Source of the DNA: Pseudomonadota bacterium
Lineage (GTDB): Bacteria; Pseudomonadota; Gammaproteobacteria; JAADHS01
Reading direction: 5' to 3'
Length of the DNA stretch: 64,000 bases
NCBI GenBank assembly: GCA_021821045.1
Contig: JAKACW010000024.1
Coordinates: 1-64,000 of the forward strand
In this document: piece after piece, positions 1-8,522 of the stretch
How the letters are laid out: the number at the start of each line of letters is the position of its first letter
Numbering within the stretch: the stretch's first letter is position 1
Notes under the pieces: generated by a model
The model's input: only the letters and a program-made list of their open reading frames with translations
The model's database searches: none
What the model was told of the DNA's origin: nothing
Made by a program: the position numbers and the translations under genes

Positions 1-795
1 GCCATGGGCAACATGGTGGACAAGCTGTCGCAAATCATCAGCGAAGTACGCGGAGCGGCGGACAGTCTGTCGAGCGCGTCGGAAGAGGTGAGCGCGACGG
101 CGCAGTCGATGTCGCAAGGTTCGAGCGAGCAGGCGGCGAGCGTGGAAGAAACGAGCGCGTCGATCGAGCAGATGACGGCCTCGATCACCCAGAACACGGA
201 GAACTCCAAGGCTACCGACAGCATGGCGACCAAGGCGGCCAAGGAAGCCCAAGAAGGCGGCGAGGCGGTGAAGCAAACGGTCGTAGCGATGAAGCAGATC
301 GCGGAGAAGATCAGCATTATCGATGACATCGCCTACCAAACGAACCTGCTGGCGCTGAATGCGGCGATCGAAGCGGCGCGGGCCGGCGAGCACGGCAAAG
401 GATTTGCTGTGGTTGCGGCGGAAGTACGCAAGCTGGCCGAGCGCAGCCAAGTGGCGGCGCAGGAAATCGGCGAAGTGGCGGGCGACAGCGTGCAGTTGGC
501 GGAAAAGGCGGGCAAGCTGCTGGATGAAATGGTGCCCTCGATCAAGAAGACCTCCGATCTGGTGCAGGAGATCACCGCGGCTTCCGAGGAGCAATCCTCC
601 GGCGTGGGCCAGATCAATACGGCCATGAGCCAGCTTAACCAAACCACCCAGCAGAATGCCTCGGCGTCCGAGGAGCTGGCCTCGACGGCCGAGGAGATGA
701 GCAGTCAAGCCGAACAACTCCAGGAGTTGATGGCGTTTTTCAAAGTCGAGATGGTTGCAGCGACACGGTCGACCAATAGGTCGGCATCGAAGTAA
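1..795 (+). CDS. methyl-accepting chemotaxis protein, 3' part
   Basis: This is the cytoplasmic signalling half of a chemoreceptor, which relays ligand binding to CheA/CheW. The frame is open to the left edge, so the sensor, membrane and HAMP portions lie outside the window; the ATG at base 4 is only the first visible Met. The hairpin tip is intact ([20 protein letters not shown] followed by [11 protein letters not shown]), and it is flanked by Ala/Glu/Gln-rich heptads with candidate methylation sites. The protein ends in SASK, without an NWETF-type CheR tether. It is followed at once by cheR, cheD and cheB on the same strand, so it belongs to the che operon. Family assignment is secure; the ligand cannot be told. 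Confidence 0.95.
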   Translation, partial: AMGNMVDKLSQIISEVRGAADSLSSASEEVSATAQSMSQGSSEQAASVEETSASIEQMTASITQNTENSKATDSMATKAAKEAQEGGEAVKQTVVAMKQIAEKISIIDDIAYQTNLLALNAAIEAARAGEHGKGFAVVAAEVRKLAERSQVAAQEIGEVAGDSVQLAEKAGKLLDEMVPSIKKTSDLVQEITAASEEQSSGVGQINTAMSQLNQTTQQNASASEELASTAEEMSSQAEQLQELMAFFKVEMVAATRSTNRSASK

Positions 796-864
796 TCAAT
801 AGTCTTGATCCTCCATGCGACCGGCTACTCGCGCACAGGAAGTACACTGCAAAGGCATGCTTCA

Positions 865-1677
865 ATGACAACGCGAGAAATCACCGACTCGGAGTTCTTG
901 CAGATTCAAAAGTGGCTGCACCGCTCCGCCGGCATCTACTTGAGCGACGCCAAAAAGGCGCTCGTTTGCGGCAGGCTGGCAAAGCGGCTCAATGCCTTGA
1001 GATGCGCGAATTTTTCCGAGTACTTTGCCTTGCTGCAGGATCCCAAGGATCTCACCGAGCGGCAAACCGCGCTGGATCTGTTAACGACCAACGAGACGTA
1101 TTTTTTCCGTGAGCCCAAGCACTTTGATTTTCTCACTGACAGGATTGTGGCGACACGCGTCCGCGGCAAGTCTTTTAGCGTATGGAGCGCCGCCAGCTCG
1201 TCCGGCGAGGAGCCGTATACCATTGCCATGGTGCTGTCCAATCTTCTCGGCGAGGCGCCGTGGGACGTGCTGGCCTCGGACATTTCTTCTCGAGTGCTGG
1301 CCAAGGCCCGCCAGGCGGTCTATCCGATGGAGCGGGCTCGGGGAATTCCGCCAGCCTTTCTTCATCGGTTCTGCCTCAAGGGTACCGGGCCCCACGCCGG
1401 GGAAATTCTCGTAGCGAGGCAGGTGCGGCAGCGCGTTAACTTCCTTCAAGTAAACCTGAATGAGCCGTTGCCGAAGATCGGGACTTTCGATGTCGTGTTC
1501 TTGCGAAACGTGATGATTTATTTCGATGCCCCGACGAAAATTTCAGTCATACAACGGATTCAGTCCGTGCTCAAACCCGGTGGATACCTTTTTGTGAGTC
1601 ATTCGGAAAGCCTCAATGGCACGACCGACGCGTTGCGTTGCGTGACGCCGTCGATTTATCAGAAGCCGGTTGATTGA
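865..1677 (+). CDS. cheR: chemotaxis protein methyltransferase CheR
   Basis: CheR is an SAM-dependent glutamate O-methyltransferase acting on chemoreceptor cytoplasmic helices. The 270 residues hold an N-terminal helical CheR domain (about 1-75) and a Rossmann methyltransferase domain. SAM-site motifs are visible as ASSSGEEPYTIAM and, near the end, FLRNVMIYFD. The ORF track begins at a TTG 60 bases upstream; I prefer the ATG at 865 because MTTREITDSEF matches the usual CheR start and AAAGG lies upstream of it. It follows the MCP gene by about 70 bases and its stop abuts the cheD start region, so the genes are probably co-transcribed. Confidence 0.95.
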   Translation: MTTREITDSEFLQIQKWLHRSAGIYLSDAKKALVCGRLAKRLNALRCANFSEYFALLQDPKDLTERQTALDLLTTNETYFFREPKHFDFLTDRIVATRVRGKSFSVWSAASSSGEEPYTIAMVLSNLLGEAPWDVLASDISSRVLAKARQAVYPMERARGIPPAFLHRFCLKGTGPHAGEILVARQVRQRVNFLQVNLNEPLPKIGTFDVVFLRNVMIYFDAPTKISVIQRIQSVLKPGGYLFVSHSESLNGTTDALRCVTPSIYQKPVD

Positions 1678-1694
1678 ACGCCGAACGCGCGACC

Positions 1695-2171
1695 ATGGTA
1701 CGGGACGTTTATATACAGCCGGGCGAGATTTTCTTCGGCTCGGGTGCGGTACGCCTGCGGACTTTGCTCGGATCGTGTGTCTCGGTAGTGTTGTGGCACG
1801 ATGGCAAACGCTGCGGCGGAATGTGTCATTTCATGCTGCCCAGCCGCAGTGGCTCGCGAATCAGCGGGTTCGACGGACGGTACGCCGACGAAGCCATCGC
1901 GATTCTACGGCGCGAGGTCGTGGCGAGCGGGACGCGCCCGGGCGAGTACAGGACAGCAATCTACGGCGGCGGCAACATGTTTCCCGACGGTCCCGCTCCA
2001 CATTTCGATGTCGGCGGCCGCAATGTGTACGCCGCGAAATCTTTACTTGGACAGCACGGATTCTTGGTCGAAAAGGAAGACGTCGGGGGGCGAGGATATC
2101 GACGGCTTACCTTGGATCTTCGAACGGGACAGGTTCATTGCGTGCAGGCTGCGTCGGGGAGCAGCGATTAG
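1695..2171 (+). CDS. cheD: chemoreceptor glutamine deamidase CheD
   Basis: CheD deamidates specific receptor glutamines to glutamates and in some bacteria partners with CheC or CheY to tune adaptation. The family signature is clear: PGEIFFGSGAVRLRTLLGSC carries the catalytic Cys, and GMCHFMLP supplies the His. From the ATG the length is 158 aa, usual for the family. A TTG at 1674 would overlap the cheR stop and give seven more residues; the ATG at 1695 (MVRDVYIQPGE) aligns better with the family start, but coupling through the TTG cannot be excluded. It lies between cheR and cheB, as in many proteobacterial che operons. Confidence 0.93.
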   Translation: MVRDVYIQPGEIFFGSGAVRLRTLLGSCVSVVLWHDGKRCGGMCHFMLPSRSGSRISGFDGRYADEAIAILRREVVASGTRPGEYRTAIYGGGNMFPDGPAPHFDVGGRNVYAAKSLLGQHGFLVEKEDVGGRGYRRLTLDLRTGQVHCVQAASGSSD

Positions 2172-2183
2172 CGAAGGCCACCG

Positions 2184-3248
2184 ATGAAAAAGATCAGCGT
2201 GTTTATCGTCGACGATTCGGCTACGGTGCGGCGGGTTCTTCAGCAGCTCTTGAGCAAGGACCCTGCCATCGAGGTGATGGGTGTGGCTGCCGACCCGATT
2301 TTCGCAATGCAAAAGCTTAAGACTTCATGGCCGGACGTTATTGTTCTCGACATCGAGATGCCGCGCATGGACGGTGTGACGTTCCTGAAAAAGATCATGA
2401 GCGAGCGTCCTACTCCGGTGGTGATTTGTTCGACCCTTACCACTAAAGGTGCGCAAACCACCATGCAGGCTCTGGCTGCCGGCGCCGTGTCGATTATGGC
2501 CAAACCGACCATCGGCCTGAAAGATTTTCTCGAAGATGCCGCAAGCGATCTTGTGCAAGTCGTTAAGGCCGCGGCGCGGGCCAATGCCACCATCTTGCGC
2601 ACGCAAAGCGCGGTGACGGCGCCCCCGCCCAAGTGGACCGCCGATGCCGTACTGAAGAGCGGCGGCTCTGCGTTGGCGCAGACGACTGAACGCATCGTCG
2701 CCATCGGTACGTCGACCGGGGGAACGCAGGCGCTGGAGGTGATCCTGCGGTCCTTGCCGCGGCAGTGTCCCGGGATCGTCATTGTTCAGCACATGCCTGA
2801 AAAATTCACCGCTGCCTTCGCGGAACGGCTGGATGGCATATGCCAGATCGAAGTGAAAGAGGCGGTCGACGGCGATCGTATTCTCAGGGGGCGGGCGCTC
2901 ATCGCGCCAGGCGGGCGGCATATGTTGATCAAGCGCAGCGGGGCGCAGTACTTCGTGGAAGTCGTCGACGGACCTCCGGTAAATCGCCATCGTCCGTCCG
3001 TCGACGTGCTGTTTCGCTCGGCGGCGAAAATAGCGGGTAAGAACGCGCTTGGGATCATCATGACGGGGATGGGCGCCGATGGCGCGATGGGCTTGAAGGA
3101 AATGCGTGATGCCGGTGCCCGCACCGTCGCCCAAGACGAGGCCAGCTGTGTAGTGTTTGGCATGCCGAAGGAAGCGCTCAAAGCCGGTGGGGTGGAGGAG
3201 ATGGTTGGCCTCGACGGTTTGGCTGGGGAGATTCTGGGCGGGACTTGA
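2184..3248 (+). CDS. cheB: protein-glutamate methylesterase CheB
   Basis: CheB is a two-domain response regulator that removes receptor methyl groups when phosphorylated by CheA. Residues 1-125 form a receiver (FIVDDSA acidic pair, phospho-acceptor Asp56 in VIVLDIEMP, Lys in MAKP). After a linker, residues about 165-350 are the methylesterase domain. Catalytic motifs are the Ser in [12 protein letters not shown], the His in [17 protein letters not shown] and the Asp in [11 protein letters not shown]. It starts 12 bases after cheD and ends the visible che operon. Nothing in the sequence is abnormal. Confidence 0.97.
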   Translation: MKKISVFIVDDSATVRRVLQQLLSKDPAIEVMGVAADPIFAMQKLKTSWPDVIVLDIEMPRMDGVTFLKKIMSERPTPVVICSTLTTKGAQTTMQALAAGAVSIMAKPTIGLKDFLEDAASDLVQVVKAAARANATILRTQSAVTAPPPKWTADAVLKSGGSALAQTTERIVAIGTSTGGTQALEVILRSLPRQCPGIVIVQHMPEKFTAAFAERLDGICQIEVKEAVDGDRILRGRALIAPGGRHMLIKRSGAQYFVEVVDGPPVNRHRPSVDVLFRSAAKIAGKNALGIIMTGMGADGAMGLKEMRDAGARTVAQDEASCVVFGMPKEALKAGGVEEMVGLDGLAGEILGGT

Positions 3249-3393
3249 ACGGGCCTTCCGCAGACGGCGCGGCTTGCCCAATTCCACGCTCAAGGTTATC
3301 CTTACGCCATCAAAATATCATCGATTATATGTTTTAATTTGGGCGTACCCCGACCCAACTCTGAGCACCCCAAGTAACTAATAATATGGCGCC

Positions 3394-4386
3394 ATGGCAA
3401 TAAGTTACGAGCTGGTGCGGGCGCTCGCGTCCGGCCATTTCCGCTCCGGCGAAGAGCTGGCCCAAGAGCTTGGCATTACACGCAACGCCGTCTGGAAGCG
3501 GATAGATGCACTGCGTGATCTGGGGCTCGATGTCCATGCGGTACGCGGGCGGGGATATCGTTTGGCGCAACCCCTCGAGTTGTTGGCTCCGCAGTCGATC
3601 CTGGACGGTATATCTCACGAATCTCGGTCTTTGCTCGCCGAACTCGAGATTCTCGACAGTGTTGATTCTACCAACAGCTACGTCATGGCCCGACGCAAGG
3701 GTGGCACACAACACGCTGTGGCCGTGTTCGCCGAGCGGCAGCAGGCCGGGCGGGGGCGTCGCGGCCGGCAGTGGGTGTCGCCGTTTGGGTCTAATCTCTA
3801 CTTTTCTCTGCTGTGGCGCTTCGATCCTGCTCCGGCTCAACTTCAAGCCTTGGGCCTGGCCGCGGCGGTGATGCTCGCAAAAACCATCAATAGTCGGTTC
3901 GACAGGGACGTGGTGCGGGTGAAATGGCCAAACGACTTGTACTGTGGCACGCGCAAGCTGGCGGGAATTTTGCTCGAACTTTCCGGCGAGGCTGGGGGAC
4001 AATGCCATGTTGTCATCGGGGTTGGCGTCAATGTGGCCATGCCCCGTACTTCAGCCGAGACCATTGATCAGCCGTGGACCGATTTGTCGCAAGCGTTTGG
4101 GCGTGACGTCTCGCGCAACAGCACCGCCAGCGCCGCACTTGAAGCGCTGTTGTTGGCGCTACGGCAATTCGAGTCGGCGGGTTTCGCTTCATTTCTTCCC
4201 GATTGGCGGCGCCTCGATTATCTAGGCGACAAAGACATCATGGTTTATCAAGCCGGCAAGCAGGTGGCCGGCCGGGCGCTGGGTATTGATGCCGCCGGGG
4301 CGCTCATGGTGCAGGTCGGTGAGCGGCAAGAACGATTTTTTTCCGGAGATGTCACCGTTCGCGTTAGCAAGCCGGTGCAGGATTAA
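3394..4386 (+). CDS. birA: bifunctional biotin ligase / biotin operon repressor BirA
   Basis: BirA activates biotin as biotinyl-AMP and transfers it to the acetyl-CoA carboxylase carrier protein; the holo form can repress biotin genes. The first 65 residues form a winged helix (GEELAQELGITRNAVWKRID), so it is the regulatory class. The ligase core carries the ATP/biotin loop GRGRRGRQWVSPFGSNLYFS and KWPNDLY...KLAGILLE. The length, 330 aa, is usual. No clear Shine-Dalgarno precedes the ATG, and the 145-base gap after cheB is AT-rich near 3320, suggesting its own promoter. It heads birA-coaX-SPOR, a common gammaproteobacterial group. Confidence 0.95.
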   Translation: MAISYELVRALASGHFRSGEELAQELGITRNAVWKRIDALRDLGLDVHAVRGRGYRLAQPLELLAPQSILDGISHESRSLLAELEILDSVDSTNSYVMARRKGGTQHAVAVFAERQQAGRGRRGRQWVSPFGSNLYFSLLWRFDPAPAQLQALGLAAAVMLAKTINSRFDRDVVRVKWPNDLYCGTRKLAGILLELSGEAGGQCHVVIGVGVNVAMPRTSAETIDQPWTDLSQAFGRDVSRNSTASAALEALLLALRQFESAGFASFLPDWRRLDYLGDKDIMVYQAGKQVAGRALGIDAAGALMVQVGERQERFFSGDVTVRVSKPVQD

Positions 4387-4406
4387 CGGTCAAAGGATAA
4401 CGAATA

Positions 4407-5165
4407 GTGGCGCATTTTTTGTTGGATATCGGAAACAGCCGTTTGAAGTGGGCCATGACGTCGGGAAACGGCAAGCTCGCCAGCGTCGGCTGCGCGAATC
4501 ACCCTTCGCGTGGTGTTGATCAGTTCGCCTCGCAACATTGGGCGACGTTCGAACCGCCCGAGTCGGTGATGATTTCCTGCGTCGCGTCGCTAAAGTTTGT
4601 GGAGCAAATAACGAATTGGATAGAGAGCAATTGGGGTGTTACGCCTCAGCTTGTCGTGTCTCCTTCCCAAGGATGGGGTGTTACAAACGCCTATGTGGAT
4701 CCGTCCAAATTGGGTTGTGACCGGTGGGCCGCTTTGGTAGCGGGGCGTGCCCGTACGTCGCGGCCGTGTTTCATCGTTGATTGCGGCACGGCAGTGACCG
4801 TCGATGTCCTCGCGGCAGATGGCGTTCATCAGGGTGGTTTGATTGTGCCGGGTTTGGCATTGATGCGCGAGTCGCTCGTCAAACGCACCGCGCGGATTAG
4901 ACCACAGGGCAATCCGAACGCGAACCGCGGCACGTCGCTTTTTGCGCGGGACACCGCCGGGGCCGTGGAAGGCGGGACGCTGTACGCATTAGTTTCATTC
5001 ATTGATCGAGCAGCACAGGATGTCGAAACGGAGATGGGTGAGAAGATTCATCGCTTTCTTACCGGGGGCGATGCCCCGGCGGTGCTGCCGCTGCTGGCGG
5101 GGCCCTACGATCACGTGCCGGAGCTCGTGCTCGAAGGTCTCGCGGTAATGGCGGGCGGCCCATGA
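4407..5165 (+). CDS. coaX: type III pantothenate kinase CoaX
   Basis: CoaX phosphorylates pantothenate, the first step of coenzyme A synthesis, and unlike the type I enzyme is not feedback-inhibited by CoA. ASKHA-fold motifs are visible: DIGNSRLKWA at the N-terminus (phosphate 1), CDRWAALVAGRA, and DCGTAVTVDV (phosphate 2), followed by GGLIVPGLALM. The start is a GTG preceded by AAAGGATAA at good spacing. It follows birA by 20 bases, and its ATGA stop/start overlap with the next gene implies coupling. Length 252 aa is normal. Confidence 0.94.
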   Translation: MAHFLLDIGNSRLKWAMTSGNGKLASVGCANHPSRGVDQFASQHWATFEPPESVMISCVASLKFVEQITNWIESNWGVTPQLVVSPSQGWGVTNAYVDPSKLGCDRWAALVAGRARTSRPCFIVDCGTAVTVDVLAADGVHQGGLIVPGLALMRESLVKRTARIRPQGNPNANRGTSLFARDTAGAVEGGTLYALVSFIDRAAQDVETEMGEKIHRFLTGGDAPAVLPLLAGPYDHVPELVLEGLAVMAGGP

Positions 5166-5854
5166 AATGGCTTTTCGGCCTTGTGCTGCTGCTGAACATT
5201 GCCATTGCAGCGTGGTTCGGATTCTTTGCCGGCAGCCGTGAGGAAACTTCGGCGAAGCCGCAACCATCGACGGCGAATGGCTCGATCGTCTTGCTCCGCG
5301 AGCGGGAAACGACTAACCCGCCCGCGGTCGAACCGCCTGCACCCAAACCGCCCGCGCAGCCCGTTGGCCCCGTTGAGTGTTACTCCCTGGGAGCGTTTCG
5401 CACCAACGAAGAGGCCACCGGCGCCGTCATGCAATTGAAGGCTCAAGGTTGGCTCAGCTTGGCCCGCAAAGCGGACGAACGGGTGCCCAAAGGCTACTGG
5501 GTTTTTATTCCTCCGGCGCGTAACGCCACGGACGCCAAAAAGACTTTGCGCGAGATGCACGCCGCCAACGTCGACAGCTTCCTTATCACCAAGGGGCCGA
5601 ACACAAACGCCATCTCAGTCGGCATCTACAGCGACCGCAAGTACGCCGAAGAGCGCCGCGACGAACTGCGCGCCAAAGGTTTCGATATCAAGCTTGAAGA
5701 GCGTTTTACCACGCAGTCCCAGTTCTGGGTGGACATGATGTCCGAGGGCGCACTGAGATTGACCGACGAGATACGCCACAAAATTATGATCGACTTCCCC
5801 GGGGCCGAATTGCGCCAAAGCGCCTGCGGCGAGAACTTTCTCGCCACGCCGTAG
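5162..5854 (+). CDS. membrane-anchored SPOR-domain protein
   Basis: This 230-aa protein begins with one membrane segment (residues about 3-24, LFGLVLLLNIAIAAWFGFF) and continues into a Pro-rich linker (about 55-72). A SPOR-like domain follows, beginning ECYSLGAFRTNEEA, with a second similar stretch TNAISVGIYSDRKYAEERRD. SPOR domains bind denuded septal peptidoglycan, so a periplasmic cell-envelope or division role is likely. It overlaps coaX by 4 bases and lies just before tRNA-Thr, as homologues often do downstream of birA-coaX. The exact function of this family is not established. Confidence 0.85.
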   Translation: MKWLFGLVLLLNIAIAAWFGFFAGSREETSAKPQPSTANGSIVLLRERETTNPPAVEPPAPKPPAQPVGPVECYSLGAFRTNEEATGAVMQLKAQGWLSLARKADERVPKGYWVFIPPARNATDAKKTLREMHAANVDSFLITKGPNTNAISVGIYSDRKYAEERRDELRAKGFDIKLEERFTTQSQFWVDMMSEGALRLTDEIRHKIMIDFPGAELRQSACGENFLATP

Positions 5855-5859
5855 CTTCA

Positions 5860-5889
5860 TTGCGAGGCGGGGGGCGAATCGACTAAACT
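5860..5889 (+). promoter_or_regulatory. putative sigma-70 promoter of tRNA-Thr
   Basis: TTGCGA and TAAACT lie 18 bases apart and are followed by a GC-rich discriminator (AGGCGCCGC). That arrangement is typical of stringently controlled tRNA promoters. It is about 28 bases upstream of the mature tRNA. Both hexamers match consensus at four of six positions, so this is a moderate call. Confidence 0.4.
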
Positions 5890-5917
5890 AGGCGCCGCAT
5901 TGATCCTCATGTCTCAT

Positions 5918-5993
5918 GCCGACATAGCACAATTGGTAGTGCAACTGATTTGTAATCAGTAGGTTGGGGGTTCGAGTCCCTCTGTCGGCACCA
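5918..5993 (+). tRNA. tRNA-Thr(TGT)
   Basis: The 76-nt cloverleaf folds cleanly. The acceptor stem GCCGACA/TGTCGGC is followed by discriminator A and an encoded CCA. The D arm is GCAC/GTGC, the anticodon stem ACTGA/TCAGT has loop TTTGTAA (anticodon TGT, reading ACA and related Thr codons), and the T arm contains GGTTCGAGTCC. In many gammaproteobacteria a Thr-Tyr-Gly-Thr-tufB run follows this locus; here only the single tRNA-Thr is present before an unrelated minus-strand gene. Confidence 0.97.
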
Positions 5994-6138
5994 ATAAAAC
6001 TTCCATTAGCACAGTCTATTGCAAATCTGCCCACGTTGTCTGGAATATGCGAACCTCTTTTTGGCTAGCAAATGCGGCTGTGAAGGTGGTTTGGACCCGC
6101 TTTTCCCTCGTCTCGTAATTGATCCTGTCGTCGGCCGG

Positions 6139-8181
6139 TTAGGCAGAAACCGGTTCGGCGCGGTCACGCGTGAGAATCAAGCGGTGGCCGTCCTTGATCA
6201 AACGCGCCTTGAGTTCCTCGATGGGAACGGGTTTGCTGATAAGGAACCCTTGAATTTCCTGACAGCCCTTGCTGCGCAGGAACTCCAACTGTTCCAGGTC
6301 TTCGACGCCTTCGGCCACCAGCCCTAGATTCAGGCTGTGGGCCAGCGCGGTGATTGCCGAGGTAATGGCGGCGTCCTTTTCGTTATTTATTAAGTCGCGA
6401 ATGAAGCTGCGATCGATTTTTAAGAAGTCGATTGGGAATTGCTTGAGATAGTTGAGCGACGAGTAACCGGTTCCGAAGTCATCGATCGACACGAACAGTC
6501 CGAGCTTTTTCAGATCTTCAAGAGCGCGCACGGCGGCGTCTGGGTTCTCGACCAGCAGACTTTCCGTCAGCTCCAGTTCGAGATGGCGCGGGTTCAAGCC
6601 AACATCGTTGAGGATTTTCGCGACATTGCGGGCGAGCATTTCCGACCTGAACTGAGCAGAGGAGATGTTGACCGAAACACGAATGGGCGGCAGACCTTCG
6701 TCGATCCATTGTTTGACGTCGAGGCAGGCCCGGCGAATGACCCATTCGCCGACCGGATTGATCAATCCCGAATCTTCCAGGTACGACAGGAAGCGATCCG
6801 GTGGAATCACGCCCTGTTCCGGATGCCGCCAGCGCAGCAGCGCTTCCATGCCGACGACGATGCCCGTCTCCGCCGCGACTTTCGGTTGGTAGACCAGAAA
6901 GAACTCCTCCTTGCGCAGCGCTTTGCGCAGACCGTTCTCGAGTTCCAGGCGTTCCAACGCCGAAAGGTTCATGTCCTCGGTGAAGAACTGGTAACGATTG
7001 CGGCCGGCGTCCTTGGCGCGATACATGGCGGCATCCGCATCTTTTATAAGCCGTTCCGGTGTGAGATCGTCACGGGGATAGACCGCGATGCCGATGCTGG
7101 CCGAGACGGTGACTTCACTGCGTTTGAGATCGATGGGCAGTGTGAATGACTGGATGATCCTGCGCGCCACCAGAGCAGCGTCTTCATCGGCGGCGAGATT
7201 TTCCAGCAGCACGGTGAACTCGTCGCCGCCCATGCGAAATACAGTATCGCTCTCCCGCACCGAGGCGACGATGCGCTTCGCCGCGATCGCCAGCAAGCGA
7301 TCCCCCGCATCATGACCGAGACTGTCGTTCACCACTTTGAAGCGGTCCAGATCGATAAACATGACGCCGAACGAGCGCGTTGTGCGTTTGGCGCGTTTGA
7401 CGGCTTCATCCAGTCGTTCCAGGAACATGGTGCGGTTGGGAAGCGACGTCAGGCTGTCGTGGTAGGCCTGATGTTTGATTTTGTCGGCCGACTCTTCTTG
7501 TTCCCGGGTTTGGCGGTGAATAATTCGCTCGGCGCGTGCCACGATGGTATAGAGAAATGCGTAAAGCAGGACAAGGATCGTAACGACGCCGGAGATGATT
7601 TGCAGTTGTGCTCTATGCAGCCGGCGAACCAACGGGGTCACGTCGCTGTAGAGTTCGAAAACCGCCGCCACTTCGTTGGTTTCAGAGTGATAGATGGGCA
7701 GATAAGTGGCGAGCAGGTCGCGGTCGGCGACAATTCCCTCGAAGGAATAAACTGCATTGCGGTACGTCAGCTCGCTGGCGGACTTGCCCGCTTTTGCTCG
7801 CGAGAATCCCTCGTTGTACGACTTGTCTTCGCCGATCTGGTATGGATCGGTGGAGAAAGCCGTCACGCCATTGAGTCCGTAGACTTTTACTTTGACAACG
7901 TCGGTGCCTTTCATTTGTCTGCGTACGCGCGAATCGATCGCGGCCGTTTCGGTATGGCTCAGAATGGCCTCGCGGGGCAAGGTGGAGGCATGGTCAACGA
8001 ACGTTAGAAAGCGATCGCCGATCGAGTTGGCGAACGATCGCGCGAGTGCAGTATTGCCGCGCGTCTCCTGTTCGATCAGGGCGTCGAGGGCGATGGCGCG
8101 GTACCAGAGCGCCAGAGCGACGGTGACGACGCCGATGCCGATGAAGCTGGCGATGGAGAATGACTTGCGAAGTTTGATCAT
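6139..8181 (-). CDS. membrane GGDEF-EAL c-di-GMP turnover protein
   Basis: A 680-aa inner-membrane protein that may make and/or degrade cyclic di-GMP. A first membrane helix (about 10-28) and a second (about 193-215) enclose a periplasmic sensor of about 165 residues, Cache-like in size. The GGDEF domain follows with an intact GGDEF motif (318-322) and an RxxD inhibitory site (RESD, 309-312). The EAL domain has an intact EALLRW motif at about 446 and DDFGTGYSSL. Both activities therefore look possible. The ORF track begins at a TTG at 8226, but the ATG at 8181 has AAGGGAAG just upstream, and the extra segment overlaps a 13-bp inverted repeat, so I chose the ATG. The sensed ligand is unknown. 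Confidence 0.93.
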   Translation of the reverse strand: MIKLRKSFSIASFIGIGVVTVALALWYRAIALDALIEQETRGNTALARSFANSIGDRFLTFVDHASTLPREAILSHTETAAIDSRVRRQMKGTDVVKVKVYGLNGVTAFSTDPYQIGEDKSYNEGFSRAKAGKSASELTYRNAVYSFEGIVADRDLLATYLPIYHSETNEVAAVFELYSDVTPLVRRLHRAQLQIISGVVTILVLLYAFLYTIVARAERIIHRQTREQEESADKIKHQAYHDSLTSLPNRTMFLERLDEAVKRAKRTTRSFGVMFIDLDRFKVVNDSLGHDAGDRLLAIAAKRIVASVRESDTVFRMGGDEFTVLLENLAADEDAALVARRIIQSFTLPIDLKRSEVTVSASIGIAVYPRDDLTPERLIKDADAAMYRAKDAGRNRYQFFTEDMNLSALERLELENGLRKALRKEEFFLVYQPKVAAETGIVVGMEALLRWRHPEQGVIPPDRFLSYLEDSGLINPVGEWVIRRACLDVKQWIDEGLPPIRVSVNISSAQFRSEMLARNVAKILNDVGLNPRHLELELTESLLVENPDAAVRALEDLKKLGLFVSIDDFGTGYSSLNYLKQFPIDFLKIDRSFIRDLINNEKDAAITSAITALAHSLNLGLVAEGVEDLEQLEFLRSKGCQEIQGFLISKPVPIEELKARLIKDGHRLILTRDRAEPVSA

Positions 8182-8224
8182 TCTTCCCTTGTCGCAATTC
8201 CTGACCAAGTCGAGGATTTTATCC

Positions 8225-8265
8225 AACCAGCGATAACTGACGGATTCTCTTGGTTATCGCTGGTT
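8225..8265. repeat. 13-bp perfect inverted repeat in GGDEF-EAL leader
   Basis: AACCAGCGATAAC (8225-8237) and its exact reverse complement (8253-8265) flank a 15-base spacer. It sits 44 bases upstream of the chosen GGDEF-EAL start. No T tract follows on either strand, so an operator or a leader stem is more likely than a terminator. Confidence 0.65.
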
Positions 8266-8361
8266 AAGGGCGAAAGCTGAATAGTTCATCCCTCATGAAT
8301 CAATAGCTTGCGGACATTTCAATGGCTTAACAATTCGCCAGCCGCAGTTCGTTGTCCATCC

Positions 8362-8377
8362 TGTGACGTAGGTCACA
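8362..8377. promoter_or_regulatory. CRP-type binding site (TGTGA-N6-TCACA)
   Basis: TGTGACGTAGGTCACA is a perfect 16-bp palindrome identical to the CRP/Vfr consensus core. The right half (GTCACAAAAAG) recurs 25 bases downstream. The site lies between divergent genes and could serve either. A class III adenylate cyclase is encoded at about 50-52 kb, so cAMP signalling is plausible, but the cognate CRP-family gene is not in the window. Confidence 0.5.
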
Positions 8378-8492
8378 AAAAGACCATGACGCGGTTGTCA
8401 CAAAAAGCAAGCCGGGCGTATGGTCGACAGTGGATTGGGCGGCATGGCATCGCAATCCGATTTGCCAGGGATTGTTGGCGCACTGGGTATGG

Positions 8493-8518
8493 ATACTCCC
8501 CCGGGCTTTCGGGAGTAT
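8493..8518 (+). promoter_or_regulatory. hairpin overlapping the ribosome binding site
   Basis: ATACTCCC and GGGAGTAT form a perfect 8-bp stem around a 10-base loop. The right arm contains GGGAG, the only good ribosome binding site for the ATG at 8523. If it folds in the mRNA it would mask translation initiation. Confidence 0.5.
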
Positions 8519-8522
8519 GGCT

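Larger units (their letters stand above)
8182..8522. other. divergent intergenic region with several regulatory signals
   Basis: These 341 bases separate the minus-strand GGDEF-EAL gene from the plus-strand secreted-protein pair. They hold a 13-bp inverted repeat, a perfect TGTGA-N6-TCACA site, a direct repeat GTCACAAAAAG (8372-8382 and 8397-8407) and a hairpin over the ribosome binding site of the plus-strand gene. I see no convincing ORF. I considered a c-di-GMP riboswitch here and could not support it. Confidence 0.6.

Noticed and set aside
1670-2320. 216-aa plus-strand ORF over cheD
   Set aside because: It is the wrong frame of cheD, Arg-rich, and overlaps the true cheD and cheB starts.
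2325-3293. 322-aa minus-strand ORF
   Set aside because: It is antisense to cheB, which is complete and conserved.
8300-8522. possible c-di-GMP (GEMM-type) riboswitch upstream of the secreted pair
   Set aside because: Some fragments (GCAAGCCGGGC, GCCAGG) looked suggestive, but the conserved GEMM core and tetraloop arrangement could not be traced. A covariance-model search would settle it.
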